Below, piece by piece: positions 37,418-47,346 of a DNA stretch of 64,000 nucleotides. Source of the stretch: Mitsuaria sp. 7 (lineage in GTDB: Bacteria; Pseudomonadota; Gammaproteobacteria; Burkholderiales; Burkholderiaceae_C). A model generated the notes under the pieces. The model was not told the DNA's origin. It did no database searches and saw only the letters and a program-made list of their open reading frames with translations. Positions within the stretch are counted from its first letter, which is position 1. Every line of letters begins with the position of its first letter. A program made the translations under genes and the position numbers. The DNA lies in NCBI RefSeq assembly GCF_001653795.1, contig NZ_CP011514.1, positions 4,172,279 through 4,236,278 of the forward strand, given 5' to 3'.

Positions 37418-39106
37418 TCAACGCAGGTTGAATGCCTTCAGGGTCGTCAGCGTCTGCGAGCTTTCGCCCTGGGACAGCACCACCAGCACGCCCTCGCGGG
37501 TCACGCCCAGCGAGCCGCCGCTCGGCGTGCGCCACGCCACCTGCCGGGTCGTCAGGTCCAGCGCCAGCGTCTGCTTGTCGGTCGAAACGAACAGGTGACT
37601 GTCGGTCAGCACCATCTGGCGCTGCCAGTAGTTGTCGCCCGCGTCCATCGGCCAGGACCAGAGCACCGCGCCGTCGGTCATCCGACGGGCCTCCACCGCC
37701 TTGGTCAGCTGGTTGGACGCGTACACCACGCCATGCGCCGACACCGGAAGGTCCATGAACTGGCCCTCGACGTACCAGCGCTGCGCGCCGCTGGCACGCT
37801 CCACCACGGTCAGGCGATTGCCGATGGCCGAGCCCGGCAGGATGTCGCGATGGCTCAGCAGGATCGCGCTGACGCCGTCGTCGGGCAGCACCGGCGCCTG
37901 GTAGGTCGTCATCTGCGTGAAGGTGCCGTCTTCACGGGTCGGCACCTGCGCCTCGGCCAGGATGGCGCCGTCGCTCAGGCGGAGCACCCGGTACACCCCT
38001 CCCGCGTCGACGTAGACACGATCAGCCGCCGTGTCGGCGGTCGGCCCCCAGGACCGGTAGTTGACGTTGGCCACCCGGTCGGAGAGTTCCGTGGTCCAGC
38101 GCGTGACGAGGTCCGCGCTGCCGATCGCCGTCAGGTTGTTGACCTGGGGGTCGACCGGAATCAGCAGCCGGTCTCCCGCGACGGTCCAGCCCGGATCCGC
38201 GGTGGTGATGCCCAGGCTCGCGTGCTCGCCGACGACAGTGCCGCCGGTGCTCGCCGTGACCATCACACGACCGCGCGGCGTGCTCCAGAAGAGGCGGTCG
38301 CCGGCGGCGATCACCTGCGAGGGCACAGCGGGCAGCGTCGCCGACCAGACCTCCTTGCCGTCCTGCAGGTCCAGCACGGACGCGTTGGTCTGGGTGGCGT
38401 TGTCGGGCCGCAGGCCGGGCACGGCGATGCGTCCCAGGCCGAGCGTCAGGCCCTCGCCGCGCACGTCGGCCGTCTTGTAGAGCCACCGCGCCCAACGGGC
38501 GCTGAACTTCGACGCATCCAGCGTCACCGGCACGTAGCCCGTGCGCGCGGGCGTGCCGCCGAAACTCGTCCAGTCGGCCTGGCCCGGGATCGCCGCCGGC
38601 AGCGTCGTCAGCGTCGGCGTGACGCCCGTGCCGATCTCCAGTCGATAGCGGATCCTGTCCGGCACGTAGGTGGTGAAGATCTCGAGGGAGATGATGTTGA
38701 TCTCGATCGTGCCGGTGTAGACGCCCGGCAGCAGCTGGGTCACGAACCCGATGCTGAGCTGCACGTCGCCGTTGGGCAGCACGTCGCGGTAGACGTGGTC
38801 GACGACGCGGAGGGTGGCATTGTTGTCCGGCACCTCGTTCCAGGTCGGCCGGATCGTGTTGACCCCGTCGTGCCGCTTCGAGGCGTAGATCTTCACGTCC
38901 GGGCACGAGGCGCCCGGCTCCGCGGGCTTGCAGTCCGCCGTGTTCTGGCTGAGCGAGTACGGAACCTTGGTCTCGTCCAGCAGATTCCCGATGGCCTTCT
39001 CGACCGCGCCGCCGCAGCCGGTCAGCATCACCGAGACCGTCAGCGCCAGGACAGGCGCGAACAGGTTTCCCATGGCAGGCAGGCGCCGCCGCATCGTCGA
39101 CAACAT
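37418..39106 (-). CDS. Lipoprotein with PQQ-like beta-propeller
   Basis: 562 residues. The ATG at 39106 has GGGAG six bases upstream. The signal peptide ends VMLTGC (lipobox). Residues ~40-190 form a beta-rich domain not recognised (KIYASKRHDGVNTIRPTWNEVPDNNATLRVVD, GVYTGTIEINI). From ~195 repeated propeller blades appear (SVLDLQDGKEVWSATLP, GDRLFWSTPRGRVMVTASTGG, VVERASGAQRWYVEGQ, ARRMTDGAVLWSWPMD, LALDLTTRQVAWRTPSGG) with the D-G-x-x-x-W pattern of PQQ/BamB-like repeats. It resembles BamB only in the propeller; the extra N-terminal domain and the gene context do not support a BAM role. Unknown function at the cell envelope. Confidence 0.82.
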   Translation of the reverse strand: MLSTMRRRLPAMGNLFAPVLALTVSVMLTGCGGAVEKAIGNLLDETKVPYSLSQNTADCKPAEPGASCPDVKIYASKRHDGVNTIRPTWNEVPDNNATLRVVDHVYRDVLPNGDVQLSIGFVTQLLPGVYTGTIEINIISLEIFTTYVPDRIRYRLEIGTGVTPTLTTLPAAIPGQADWTSFGGTPARTGYVPVTLDASKFSARWARWLYKTADVRGEGLTLGLGRIAVPGLRPDNATQTNASVLDLQDGKEVWSATLPAVPSQVIAAGDRLFWSTPRGRVMVTASTGGTVVGEHASLGITTADPGWTVAGDRLLIPVDPQVNNLTAIGSADLVTRWTTELSDRVANVNYRSWGPTADTAADRVYVDAGGVYRVLRLSDGAILAEAQVPTREDGTFTQMTTYQAPVLPDDGVSAILLSHRDILPGSAIGNRLTVVERASGAQRWYVEGQFMDLPVSAHGVVYASNQLTKAVEARRMTDGAVLWSWPMDAGDNYWQRQMVLTDSHLFVSTDKQTLALDLTTRQVAWRTPSGGSLGVTREGVLVVLSQGESSQTLTTLKAFNLR

Positions 39107-39401
39107 GAGCTTCTCCCTGATCGAAGGCGGCGCCCGATGCCCCGTCGAGGGTCAGGTCTTGTCGCCAGCGGGCCGCAATCTACGTCCCCCGTCGCGCGCC
39201 GGCAAGCCATCCAAAGAGGGAGCGGGAAAACGCGAATGCCGATGCGCGTGACCTCAGGCATCCGGGAAGTTCGGTGTCGTGGACAAGCGTTCGCAGACAA
39301 ACCCTCATATTCAACGATTTCATGAGGTTCGGATCACGTCGAAGGCCAGGCCGGGCAAGCGCCTCCACTGATGCCTCTCCTTCAATCCTCCGGAGCATTC
39401 C

Positions 39402-40151
39402 ATGTTCCTCCACGCACGTTTCCTGCTCGCCGCTCTGTCGGTCGGTCTCCTGTCGTCCGCCTTGCCCGCCGCCGCCGCGTCGCAGTGGGAATACACCGGC
39501 GACAGAGGCGCCCCTCATTGGGGCGAGATCGACCCCTCGTTCGCCACGTGCGCCTCGGGCCATCGGCAGAGCCCGATCGACATCGTCAAGACGGTGAAGG
39601 CGGCCTTGCCCGCCCTTGATTTCCATTACGGCAGCGTCGCGCCGACGATCTGGAACAACGGCCACACGGTGCAGGTGAACCTGCCTGCCGGCAACACGCT
39701 GGAAGTCGGCGACCAGCGCTATGAGCTGCTGCAATTCCACTTCCATACGCCCAGCGAGGAACACCTCCAGGGCCGGTCGCTGCCGATGGTGGCGCACTTC
39801 GTCCACAGGAACGCGGCCGGGGAACTCGGCGTGGTGGCGGTGCTGATCCGCGCGGGGCGCTCGAACGCGGCGTGGGCACCGGTGTTCCAGCACCTGCCGC
39901 GCGTGGGCGAGAAGATCACCGTGGATGAGCTGTCGCTGGACCTGGCAGCCCTGTTGCCGAAGTCGCTGGGCTACTACGACTTCGCCGGCTCGCTGACCAC
40001 GCCGCCGTGCTCGGAAGGCGTGCACTGGATGGTGCTGAAGGAGCCGGTGACGCTGTCGTCGCGGCAGATCGCCGCGTTCCGCAAGCTGGTCGGCAAGAAC
40101 GCGCGGCCGGTGCAGGCGCTGAACGCGCGCGTGGTCCGGGAAAGCGAATAA
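39402..40151 (+). CDS. Periplasmic alpha-class carbonic anhydrase
   Basis: 249 residues. A signal peptide ends ALPAAAAS. Zinc ligands are His113 and His115 in LLQFHFHTPSEEH and His132 in MVAHFVH. The gatekeeper Glu and Thr positions and the QSPIDI and TTPPCSEGVHW motifs are intact, and Cys50 with the Cys of PPCSEG can form the usual disulfide. It hydrates CO2 in the periplasm. Monocistronic; 295 bp of upstream sequence hold no gene. A second, cytosolic beta-class enzyme is encoded at 46538-47215. Confidence 0.95.
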   Translation: MFLHARFLLAALSVGLLSSALPAAAASQWEYTGDRGAPHWGEIDPSFATCASGHRQSPIDIVKTVKAALPALDFHYGSVAPTIWNNGHTVQVNLPAGNTLEVGDQRYELLQFHFHTPSEEHLQGRSLPMVAHFVHRNAAGELGVVAVLIRAGRSNAAWAPVFQHLPRVGEKITVDELSLDLAALLPKSLGYYDFAGSLTTPPCSEGVHWMVLKEPVTLSSRQIAAFRKLVGKNARPVQALNARVVRESE

Positions 40152-40191
40152 GCCGGCACGAGCCGGCTCCTGGGCCAGCTCATGGGCCGGC

Positions 40192-41322
40192 TCAGACGAG
40201 CGCGCGGCCGATCAGGATCTTCTGCACTTCAGACGTGCCTTCGTAGATCTGCGTCACGCGGACGTCGCGGTAGATCCGCTCGACCGGGAAATCGCTGACG
40301 TAGCCGTAGCCGCCGTGGACCTGGATCGCGGCGGAGCAGACGCGCTCCGCCATCTCGCTGGCGAAGAGCTTGGCCATCGCCGCTTCCTTCAGGCAGGGCT
40401 GGCCGGCGTCCTTCAGCGCGGCGGCGTGCCAGATGAGCTGGCGCGCGGCCTCGATCTGCGTGGCCATGTCGGCGAGCTTGTGCTGCATCGCCTGGTGTTC
40501 AAAGATCGGCACGCCGAAGGCGACGCGCTCCTTGCTGTAGCGCAGCGCCGCCTCGAAGGCCGCACGGGCCATGCCCACCGACTGCGACGCGATGCCGATG
40601 CGGCCGCCTTCCAGCCCCGACAGCGCGATCTTCAAGCCCTGCCCTTCCTCGCCGATCCGGTTGGCGGCGGGCACGCGGCAGTTCTCGAACAGGATCTGCG
40701 CCGTGTCGCTGGCGTGCTGGCCCATCTTGTCCTCGATGCGCGCCACGACGTAGCCGGGCGTGTTCGTCGGGACCAGGAAGGCGGAGATGCCTTTCTTCCC
40801 CGCGGCCTTGTCGGTCACCGCCATCACGATGGCGACGTCGCCGTTCTTGCCGCTGGTGATGAACTGCTTGACGCCGTTGAGGACGTACGCGTCCCCGTCG
40901 AGGACCGCCGTGGTCTTCAGGCCGCCGGCCTCGGAGCCCACGTGCGGCTCGGTCAGGCAGAAGGCGCCCAGCATGTCGCCGCGCGCCAGGGGCTTGAGGA
41001 AGCGCTGCTTCTGGTCCTCGTTGCCGAAGGCCATCAGGATGCTGCACACCGGACAGTTGTTGACGCTCACCACGGTGGAGGTCGCGCCGTCGCCGGCGCC
41101 GATCTCCTCCAGGATGATCGCCAGCGCCAGGTAGTCCAGGCCCGCGCCGTCGTACTCGGTCGGCACGGCCACGCCATAGCAGCCCAGCGCGGCCAGGCCC
41201 TTGAGCTCCTCGGCGGGGAACTGGTGGGACTTGTCCCATCCGGCCGCCTTCGGCGCGATCTGGTCTTGCACGTAGGCGCGGACGGCGTCCTGCACGGCGC
41301 GGTGGTCTTCGGAAAGCAGCAT
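40192..41322 (-). CDS. Short-chain-type acyl-CoA dehydrogenase
   Basis: 376 residues from the ATG at 41322. FAD-dependent alpha,beta-oxidation of acyl-CoA. Signatures: GAFCLTEPHVGSEA, FITSGKNGDV, GMARAAFEAALRYSKERVAFGVPI, QVHGGYGYVSDFPVERIYRD, and catalytic Glu361 in QIYEGTSEVQ, the position used by short/medium-chain and branched-chain enzymes (not the isovaleryl type). It is the last gene of the minus-strand run that starts with ivd, two bases after the stop of the preceding unknown gene, so translationally linked. Confidence 0.94.
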   Translation of the reverse strand: MLLSEDHRAVQDAVRAYVQDQIAPKAAGWDKSHQFPAEELKGLAALGCYGVAVPTEYDGAGLDYLALAIILEEIGAGDGATSTVVSVNNCPVCSILMAFGNEDQKQRFLKPLARGDMLGAFCLTEPHVGSEAGGLKTTAVLDGDAYVLNGVKQFITSGKNGDVAIVMAVTDKAAGKKGISAFLVPTNTPGYVVARIEDKMGQHASDTAQILFENCRVPAANRIGEEGQGLKIALSGLEGGRIGIASQSVGMARAAFEAALRYSKERVAFGVPIFEHQAMQHKLADMATQIEAARQLIWHAAALKDAGQPCLKEAAMAKLFASEMAERVCSAAIQVHGGYGYVSDFPVERIYRDVRVTQIYEGTSEVQKILIGRALV

Positions 41323-41324
41323 GG

Positions 41325-42752
41325 TCAGCTCTTGGACGGAGAGGGATCGAGGGTGGATCCCGTGACGGGGGCGGCGCTCGTGGCGCCAGGGGGAATGCGG
41401 TAGCGCAGCGTGTCCTGCTCGGACACCGTCGCCCAGACGCGCGCGACGATCTCGTCGCCGTCGACGCTCAAGCGCTCGCGCAGGCGGGCGTCCATCGGTT
41501 GTCGGGCCAGCCAGGCCGAACGCTTCGAGGGCTCGACGTTGCCCGCCGCGAGCGCCATGCGGGCGGCTTCGTTGAGCAGCATCAGCGAGGCCTGTTTGCG
41601 GAAGTAGTGCGGATACATGGGCGCACTGACCGAGACCAGCATGCCGCCGATCGAGTTGCGCCATGGCACGCTCAGCACCCATTTCGACGCGGGATCCGGT
41701 TGCCAGTCGATCAGGTCCAGCAGCCCCGTGGACGCCTTCGCCTGAACTTCCAGCCATTGCGCGTCCATCAGATGCCGGGTGGCGTGAGGCATCAGCCAGA
41801 AGGCCGGCTTGCAGCGCAAGGGCTGGGTCGACGATGCCGCGCCGGAATGCACGCCCTCATCGACGCAGGTGTCCTCCTTCACCGCTTCCCGGCCGAACTG
41901 AGACTCGCTCCGGATCCAGACCGAGGCATCGAGCGCCTGCGCCGGCAGCGGTCGCAGCATGGCGCGCAGGTCCTGTCCCGCCGCCGGGTAGCGTGCCGCC
42001 AGATCGGTGACGGTGCGCCAATGCATGCGAGCCATCGCGCCGGAGACGCCGACACCGATCAGCGTGCGCGCGCCAGAGAGCATCGCGCCGGACAAGGCCT
42101 CGCCTTGCCTGGCGAAGCCCAGCATCGCAGCCTTGTCGCCCGCCTGCCCCGCCAGCGCGGCGCGGATTTCGAGCCAACGCTGGCAGTTCACCACCCCTTG
42201 CCAAGACATTCCCATGCTTGCGCGCCGGACATAGCTGTCGTTGACTGTCTTGAGTTGGTCGCGCGGCGTGATCAGCGGCTCTTCGAGCACCATGCCGGGA
42301 CGGGCCACCGCCTCGCAGCGACTGCCCATGTCGACGTGCGCATCGACCAGCGCGCGCAGGCTCGTGGCCTCGCGCGTCCAGACGGCCACGCAGTCCTTTG
42401 TCTGCGCGTCGCATTGCCACGCTGCCAGGATCGGACCTAGCGCCGTCGCGGTCGGCCACCGACGGGGTGCAGCCGGTTCCGGCAGATTGATCGCGCCCGC
42501 GTCGATCGCGGCCCAGCGCTTGACGCCTTCCGCCTGCGGATCGTCGCCCGCGGCGGTCAGGCCGATCAACGCGAAGAACGCGTTGCGCTCCTGCGGCAAC
42601 GTCGTCGCCGGCACGCGCAACGCCTCGGGCACGGGACGCGGCGCATCGTCGACCAGGCGGTTGTTGAACGCCGCCCAGGCCGCCGCGAGCGTGACCACGC
42701 CCAGCAGGAAGCCGCCCAGGATCTTCAGCGTCACGCGGGCCCAGCGTTTCAT
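41325..42752 (-). CDS. Membrane-anchored protein of unknown function
   Basis: 475 residues. The ATG at 42752 overlaps the SDR stop by one base (TGATG). One N-terminal membrane helix (LKILGGFLLGVVTLAAAWAAF) is followed by a large, probably periplasmic domain with few cysteines. Nothing matches a family I know; recognisable local patterns such as RNAFFALIGLTAAGDDPQ and EGVKRWAA do not reveal function. It is embedded between SDR and acyl-CoA dehydrogenase genes with no spacing, so it is part of that transcript, but a metabolic role cannot be assumed. Confidence 0.75.
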   Translation of the reverse strand: MKRWARVTLKILGGFLLGVVTLAAAWAAFNNRLVDDAPRPVPEALRVPATTLPQERNAFFALIGLTAAGDDPQAEGVKRWAAIDAGAINLPEPAAPRRWPTATALGPILAAWQCDAQTKDCVAVWTREATSLRALVDAHVDMGSRCEAVARPGMVLEEPLITPRDQLKTVNDSYVRRASMGMSWQGVVNCQRWLEIRAALAGQAGDKAAMLGFARQGEALSGAMLSGARTLIGVGVSGAMARMHWRTVTDLAARYPAAGQDLRAMLRPLPAQALDASVWIRSESQFGREAVKEDTCVDEGVHSGAASSTQPLRCKPAFWLMPHATRHLMDAQWLEVQAKASTGLLDLIDWQPDPASKWVLSVPWRNSIGGMLVSVSAPMYPHYFRKQASLMLLNEAARMALAAGNVEPSKRSAWLARQPMDARLRERLSVDGDEIVARVWATVSEQDTLRYRIPPGATSAAPVTGSTLDPSPSKS

Positions 42753-43420
42753 CACCAGGGCAGCGGGGTGCCGTCGTAGTTGAAGAAGCCGCCGTTGTCG
42801 GCCGGCTTGAGGCCGTCGAGCACCGCGCGCAGGCTGGACGCGCTGGTGGCGACGTCGATGTCGGCCTCCTGGCCGCCCATGTCGGTCTTGACCCAGCCCG
42901 GATGCAGGCTGACGCAGATCGCGCGGCCGTCGAGCGTCAGCGACAGGTCCTTCATCACCGAGTTCACCGCCGCCTTGGACGCGCGGTACACCCAGCCCGC
43001 CGAGTTCGCGCGCAGCGTCATCGATCCCATCCGCGAGGACAGGATGCCGATGCGCGCGTCCGGCGCGAGCGCGTCCAGCAGCTGCGGCAGCACGCGCATC
43101 GGACCCAGCACGTTGGTGTGCATGACGGCGTCGAAGTCGGCCGCGCTCGGCGGCTGCAGGCCGATCGTCTTCGGGCCGTAGAGGCCCGCCACGTACAGGA
43201 CGCGGTTGAACTGGTAGCCGTCCAGCTGCCAGGCCAGGCCGGCGATGCTGACCACGTCGGACACCTCGAGCTTGATCGCCGTCGCGCCGAGCGCCTTCAG
43301 CTTCTCGAGGCTGGCGTCGTCGCGCGCCGTGGCGACGACGGTGTCGCCGCGGTCGCGGTGCTGCTTCACGAGCTCGAGGCCGATGCCCCGCGACGCGCCG
43401 ATGATGAGGACTTGCGTCAT
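42752..43420 (-). CDS. Short-chain dehydrogenase/reductase
   Basis: 222 residues from the ATG at 43420. Rossmann motif LIIGASRGIGLELV, NAG-equivalent VLYVAGLYGP, Ser in GILSSRMGS, catalytic YxxxK as YRASK, and SLHPGWVKTDMGG. This is a classical SDR of the C-factor/CsgA-like branch, using NAD(P)H. The substrate is unknown; the position after a thiolase and before an acyl-CoA dehydrogenase suggests an acyl or ketoacyl intermediate. It starts 11 bp after the thiolase stop. Confidence 0.9.
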   Translation of the reverse strand: MTQVLIIGASRGIGLELVKQHRDRGDTVVATARDDASLEKLKALGATAIKLEVSDVVSIAGLAWQLDGYQFNRVLYVAGLYGPKTIGLQPPSAADFDAVMHTNVLGPMRVLPQLLDALAPDARIGILSSRMGSMTLRANSAGWVYRASKAAVNSVMKDLSLTLDGRAICVSLHPGWVKTDMGGQEADIDVATSASSLRAVLDGLKPADNGGFFNYDGTPLPW

Positions 43421-43431
43421 CCGGTCCGTCC

Positions 43432-44610
43432 TCAGATCAGCTCGACGCCGACGGCGGTGGCTTCGCCGCCGCCGATGCACAGCGCCGCGACGCCGCGCTT
43501 CAGCCCGCGGTGCTTCAGCGCGCCCAGCAGCGTGACGAGGATGCGGGCGCCCGACGCGCCGATCGGATGACCCAGCGCCACGGCACCGCCGTTGACGTTG
43601 ACGATCTCGTGCGGCAGCTTGAACTCGGCCATCGCGGCCATGGTCACCGCGGCGAAGGCCTCGTTGACTTCCCACAGGTCGACGCTCTTGGCGTCCCAGT
43701 TGTTCTTGGCCAGCAGCTTCTGGATCGCGCCGACCGGGGCCGTCGTGAACCACTCGGGCGCATTCGCATGCACCGCGGTGCCGACGATGCGGGCCACCGG
43801 CTTCACGCCCAGCTTGTTGGCAGTCGATTCGCGCATCAGCACCATCGCCGCGGCGCCGTCGGAGATCGACGACGAGGTCGCGGCCGTGATCGAGCCGTCC
43901 TTCTTGAACGCCGGCTTCAGCGTCGGGATCTTGTCGAGCTTGGCCTTGAACGGCTGCTCGTCGCGCGAGATCACCGTATCGCCGCCCTTGCCGGCGATCG
44001 TCACCGGCGCGATCTCCCACGCGAAGCTGCCGTCCTCGTTGGCGCGCTTGGCACGCTCCGTCGACGAGATCGCGAACTGGTCCTGCGCCTCGCGCGTGAA
44101 GGCGTACTTGTCGACGCACTGCTCGGCGAAGACGCCCATGGCCTTGCCGCGCTCGTACGCGTCTTCCAGGCCGTCCAGCGCCATGTGGTCGTACATCTGC
44201 GCGGCGCCGTACTTCACGCCCTTGCGCGCGAACATCAGATGCGGTGCATTGGTCATGGACTCCATGCCGCCGGCGATCAGGATGTCGGCACTCTCCGCCT
44301 TCAGCGTGTCATGCGCGAACATCGTCGCGCGCATGCCGGCGCCGCACATCTTGGACAGCGTGACCGCGCCCACCGATTGCGGCAGGCCCGCCTTCAGCAC
44401 GGCCTGGCGCGCCGGGGCCTGGCCCTGGCCGGCCATCAGGCAGTTGCCGAGGAAGGCTTCCTCGATCGCGTCGGTCGGGATGCCGGCGCGCTCGACGGCC
44501 GCCTTGATGGCGACGGCGCCCAGCTCCCACGCGGCCAGACCGGCGAAGTCGCCCAGCAGGCCGCCGATCGGCGTGCGGGCGGCGGAAACGATGGCGATGG
44601 AATCGGACAT
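43432..44610 (-). CDS. Acetyl-CoA C-acetyltransferase (thiolase)
   Basis: 392 residues from the ATG at 44610. Active-site nucleophile Cys89 in LSKMCGAGMR, ALGHPIGASGAR (His) and CIGGGEATAV (Cys) are all in place; NEAFAAVTMA completes the thiolase II set. Catalyses acetoacetyl-CoA cleavage or synthesis. In this run it would handle acetoacetate derived from leucine breakdown. Located 32 bp after aceK and 11 bp before the SDR. Confidence 0.95.
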   Translation of the reverse strand: MSDSIAIVSAARTPIGGLLGDFAGLAAWELGAVAIKAAVERAGIPTDAIEEAFLGNCLMAGQGQAPARQAVLKAGLPQSVGAVTLSKMCGAGMRATMFAHDTLKAESADILIAGGMESMTNAPHLMFARKGVKYGAAQMYDHMALDGLEDAYERGKAMGVFAEQCVDKYAFTREAQDQFAISSTERAKRANEDGSFAWEIAPVTIAGKGGDTVISRDEQPFKAKLDKIPTLKPAFKKDGSITAATSSSISDGAAAMVLMRESTANKLGVKPVARIVGTAVHANAPEWFTTAPVGAIQKLLAKNNWDAKSVDLWEVNEAFAAVTMAAMAEFKLPHEIVNVNGGAVALGHPIGASGARILVTLLGALKHRGLKRGVAALCIGGGEATAVGVELI

Positions 44611-44642
44611 GGAGGTCTCCTTCAAAGAAATCAGGGGGTTCG

Positions 44643-46478
44643 TCAATGAATGGGAAGTTCCCGGTCCTGCGACTCCGGCACCTTCAGGGCCGGGGCGACG
44701 TCGCGGACGTGGAAGCGCTTGTGCGGGTCGTACGGGAACACGTCCTCGACGTGCCCCGCCAGGATGCGTTCCTTGTGGGTCTGCCAGAACGCGGGGTCGA
44801 GCAGGTCGGCGTGGTGCGCCATGAAGACGTCGCGCACGCCCGGATGGCCGAGCAGGAAGGGCCCGAAGGTCTCGGGGAACACGTCGAGCCTGTTCACCGT
44901 GTACCAGACCTCGCCCGACATTTCCTCTTCCTCGTTGCGGGCCTCGGGGACCTTGCGGAAGTTGCAGTCGGTCAGGTATTCGATCTCGTCGTAGTCGTAG
45001 AACACGACCTTGCCGTGGCGCGTCACGCCGAAGTTCTTCCACAGCATGTCGCCGGGGAAGATGTTGGCCGCCACCAGGTCCTTGATCGCGTTGCCGTACT
45101 CGACCACCGCATGCGCCAGCTGCGCCGGCGACGCTTCCTGCAGGTAGATGTTGAGCGGCACCATGCGGCGCTCGATGTAGAGGTGCTTGATGACCAGGTC
45201 CTCGCCGGTCTCCTCCAGCAGCGACGGGCAGAAGTGCTTCAGCTCGGCCACGAGCTCGTCCTCGAAGCGGTGGCGCGGGAAGGCCACCCGCGTGTACTCC
45301 AGCGTGTCGGCCATGCGCCCGACGCGGTCGTGCTGCTTCACCAGCAGGTACTTGGACTGGATCTGCTCGCGCGTCGTGTCCTTCTGCGGCGGGTAGAAGT
45401 CCTTGATGACCTTGAACACGAACGGATAGGACGGCAGGTCGAAGACCAGCATCACCATGCCCTTGATGCCGGGCGCGATGCGGAACTTGTCGCTGCTGTG
45501 GCGCAGGTGGTTGAGGAAGTCGCGATAGAAGAGGTTCTTGCCCTGCTTCTGCAACCCCAGCGTCGCGTAGATCTCCGAGCGCGGCTTGCGCGGCATCAGC
45601 GAGCGCAGGAACTGCACGTAGGCGCTGGGCACTTCCATGTCGACGAGGAAATAGGCCCGCGCGAAGCTGAACAGCATCTGCAGCTCGTCCTCGCCGAAGA
45701 GCGCGGCGTCGATGTAGAGCTGGCGTTCCGCCGTCTGGTCGATCTCACCGTCGCTCGCCTCCTTGTGCAGGATGGGCAGCGCGAACGGCGTCTCCGTGAA
45801 GCCGTTGATGATCTTGCCGACGATGTACGCGCCCTTGTTGCGGAAGAACAGCGAGGACAGCACCTGCACCTGGAAATTCGTCCGCCAGCGGAAGGCGCCC
45901 AGCTCCTTGCCGACGGCTTCCAGCACCAGGTCGATGTCGCGGCCGAGGTCCTCGAACTCCAGCGCCAGCTGGAAGTTCCAGACGATGCGCATGAAGGTGT
46001 CGCGCAGCGTGTCCTGCGAGGGGTAGTAGCAGCGGTAGGTGGGCTGCGCGGCGGGTTCCTCGTTCTCGATGAACTCGGTGGAGATCGCCGGCCGGACGAA
46101 GATGAACTCGTTGTGGAAGTAGCTGTGGTGGAGGATGCGTGTCGTGACCGAATTGAAGAAGGTCTCGGCGAGCTCCGGCCGCAGGTGCTTGGTCAGCAGG
46201 CCGATGTAGTGCAGCTTGACCTGTTGCCAGACCTCGCTGGGCAGCGCGCTGGTCTTGAAGCGCTGTTCCAGCTCGAGGACGGCCTCGTCGACGCGCAGGT
46301 CGTAGAACTCGATGCGCTCGCGCTGCGCGAACTGCTGGCCGTGCCAGTCGGCCTGCTCGAAGCGCTGCTTCGCGGTCGCGGACGCCGCGCGGAACAGGCG
46401 GTAGTGCTTGTCGAAGCCTTCGAGCATCGCCTGGGCGATCTCGAAGGCGCGCGGATCGTTGAGCTCGTGAGGGAACAT
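44643..46478 (-). CDS. aceK: Isocitrate dehydrogenase kinase/phosphatase
   Basis: 611 residues from the ATG at 46478. Bifunctional enzyme that phosphorylates isocitrate dehydrogenase to push carbon into the glyoxylate shunt and reverses it. Family signatures across the length: [122 protein letters not shown]. It sits between can and the thiolase, not next to aceA/aceB as in E. coli. Confidence 0.97.
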   Translation of the reverse strand: MFPHELNDPRAFEIAQAMLEGFDKHYRLFRAASATAKQRFEQADWHGQQFAQRERIEFYDLRVDEAVLELEQRFKTSALPSEVWQQVKLHYIGLLTKHLRPELAETFFNSVTTRILHHSYFHNEFIFVRPAISTEFIENEEPAAQPTYRCYYPSQDTLRDTFMRIVWNFQLALEFEDLGRDIDLVLEAVGKELGAFRWRTNFQVQVLSSLFFRNKGAYIVGKIINGFTETPFALPILHKEASDGEIDQTAERQLYIDAALFGEDELQMLFSFARAYFLVDMEVPSAYVQFLRSLMPRKPRSEIYATLGLQKQGKNLFYRDFLNHLRHSSDKFRIAPGIKGMVMLVFDLPSYPFVFKVIKDFYPPQKDTTREQIQSKYLLVKQHDRVGRMADTLEYTRVAFPRHRFEDELVAELKHFCPSLLEETGEDLVIKHLYIERRMVPLNIYLQEASPAQLAHAVVEYGNAIKDLVAANIFPGDMLWKNFGVTRHGKVVFYDYDEIEYLTDCNFRKVPEARNEEEEMSGEVWYTVNRLDVFPETFGPFLLGHPGVRDVFMAHHADLLDPAFWQTHKERILAGHVEDVFPYDPHKRFHVRDVAPALKVPESQDRELPIH

Positions 46479-46537
46479 CGGTGGTCCTGCTCCGTCCCGG
46501 TCGTGACCGCTGGTATCCGCTCGGTGGCCGTGCGGGC

Positions 46538-47215
46538 TCAGCGGCCCATGGCCGCCTCGTAGCGGCGGTGCAGCGCGTCCAGCGCGCTGCGATAGGCGGG
46601 GCCGACGTCCTCGGCCTTGCCGACGGTGATGCTCAGGTCCTTCAGCAGGCCGTTGTGCAAGCCGTAGACCCAGCCGTGCACGGCGACTTCCTGACCGCGC
46701 GCCCAGGCATCCTGGACGACGGTCGTCTGGCAGGCGTTGCGGGCCTGCTCCAGCACGTTGAGCTCGCACAGCGCATTGGCGCGCTGGTCGGGGACCACCT
46801 GGTCCAGCCATTCCTGATGGTGGTTGCGCACGTCCTGGACGTGACGCAGCCAGTTGTCCACGAGGCCGACGCGCAGGTCTTCCAGCGCGGCGCGCACGCC
46901 GCCGCAGTTGCTGTGGCCCACGATGATGATGTGCTGGACCTTCAGCTGGTCCACGGCGAACTGCATGACCGACAGGCAGTTCAGGTCCGAATGGACCACG
47001 ACGTTCGCCACGTTGCGGTGGACGAAGAGCTCGCCCGGCAGCAGGTCCACCAGCTCGTTGGCCGGGACGCGGCTGTCGGCGCAGCCGATCCAGAGGTATT
47101 GCGGCGTCTGCTGCTTCAGCAAGCGCGAGAAGAAGCCGGGCGACTGTTCCTCAGTCGCGGTGGCCCAGCGCTTGTTGTTGTCCAGCAGGTCTTGCAGTTC
47201 GTTCGTCGTGCTCAT
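46538..47215 (-). CDS. can: Beta-class carbonic anhydrase
   Basis: 225 residues from the ATG at 47215. Zinc ligands Cys45, His101 and Cys104 with the Asp47-Arg49 dyad ([20 protein letters not shown]). No signal peptide, so cytosolic. It supplies bicarbonate to biotin carboxylases. Its place directly after isovaleryl-CoA dehydrogenase suggests it feeds methylcrotonyl-CoA carboxylase, the next leucine-degradation enzyme, which is not in the window. aceK starts 59 bp downstream. Confidence 0.95.
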   Translation of the reverse strand: MSTTNELQDLLDNNKRWATATEEQSPGFFSRLLKQQTPQYLWIGCADSRVPANELVDLLPGELFVHRNVANVVVHSDLNCLSVMQFAVDQLKVQHIIIVGHSNCGGVRAALEDLRVGLVDNWLRHVQDVRNHHQEWLDQVVPDQRANALCELNVLEQARNACQTTVVQDAWARGQEVAVHGWVYGLHNGLLKDLSITVGKAEDVGPAYRSALDALHRRYEAAMGR

Positions 47216-47311
47216 GACCAGCATTGTCGCGTCACATGGCGTGACAGTAGCGAATGCGGCTTTCCAACCAAGCGGCACCCATGGAACTGGCTCTGCCAGG
47301 CCATCGGGTGC

Positions 47312-47337
47312 GCCCCCTCGGGGGGCCGGCGAAGCCG
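47312..47337. terminator. GC hairpins between ivd and can
   Basis: Two adjacent hairpins, GCCCCC-TC-GGGGGG (47312-47325) and CCGGC-GAA-GCCGG (47325-47337), at the ivd 3' end, a motif often seen between genes in Comamonadaceae. No T-run; may attenuate read-through rather than end it. Confidence 0.4.
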
Positions 47338-47346
47338 GTAGGGGGG

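Noticed and set aside
37418..39106. BamB assignment for the propeller lipoprotein
   Set aside because: It carries a ~150-residue extra N-terminal domain and is not near der/hisS, the usual bamB neighbours.
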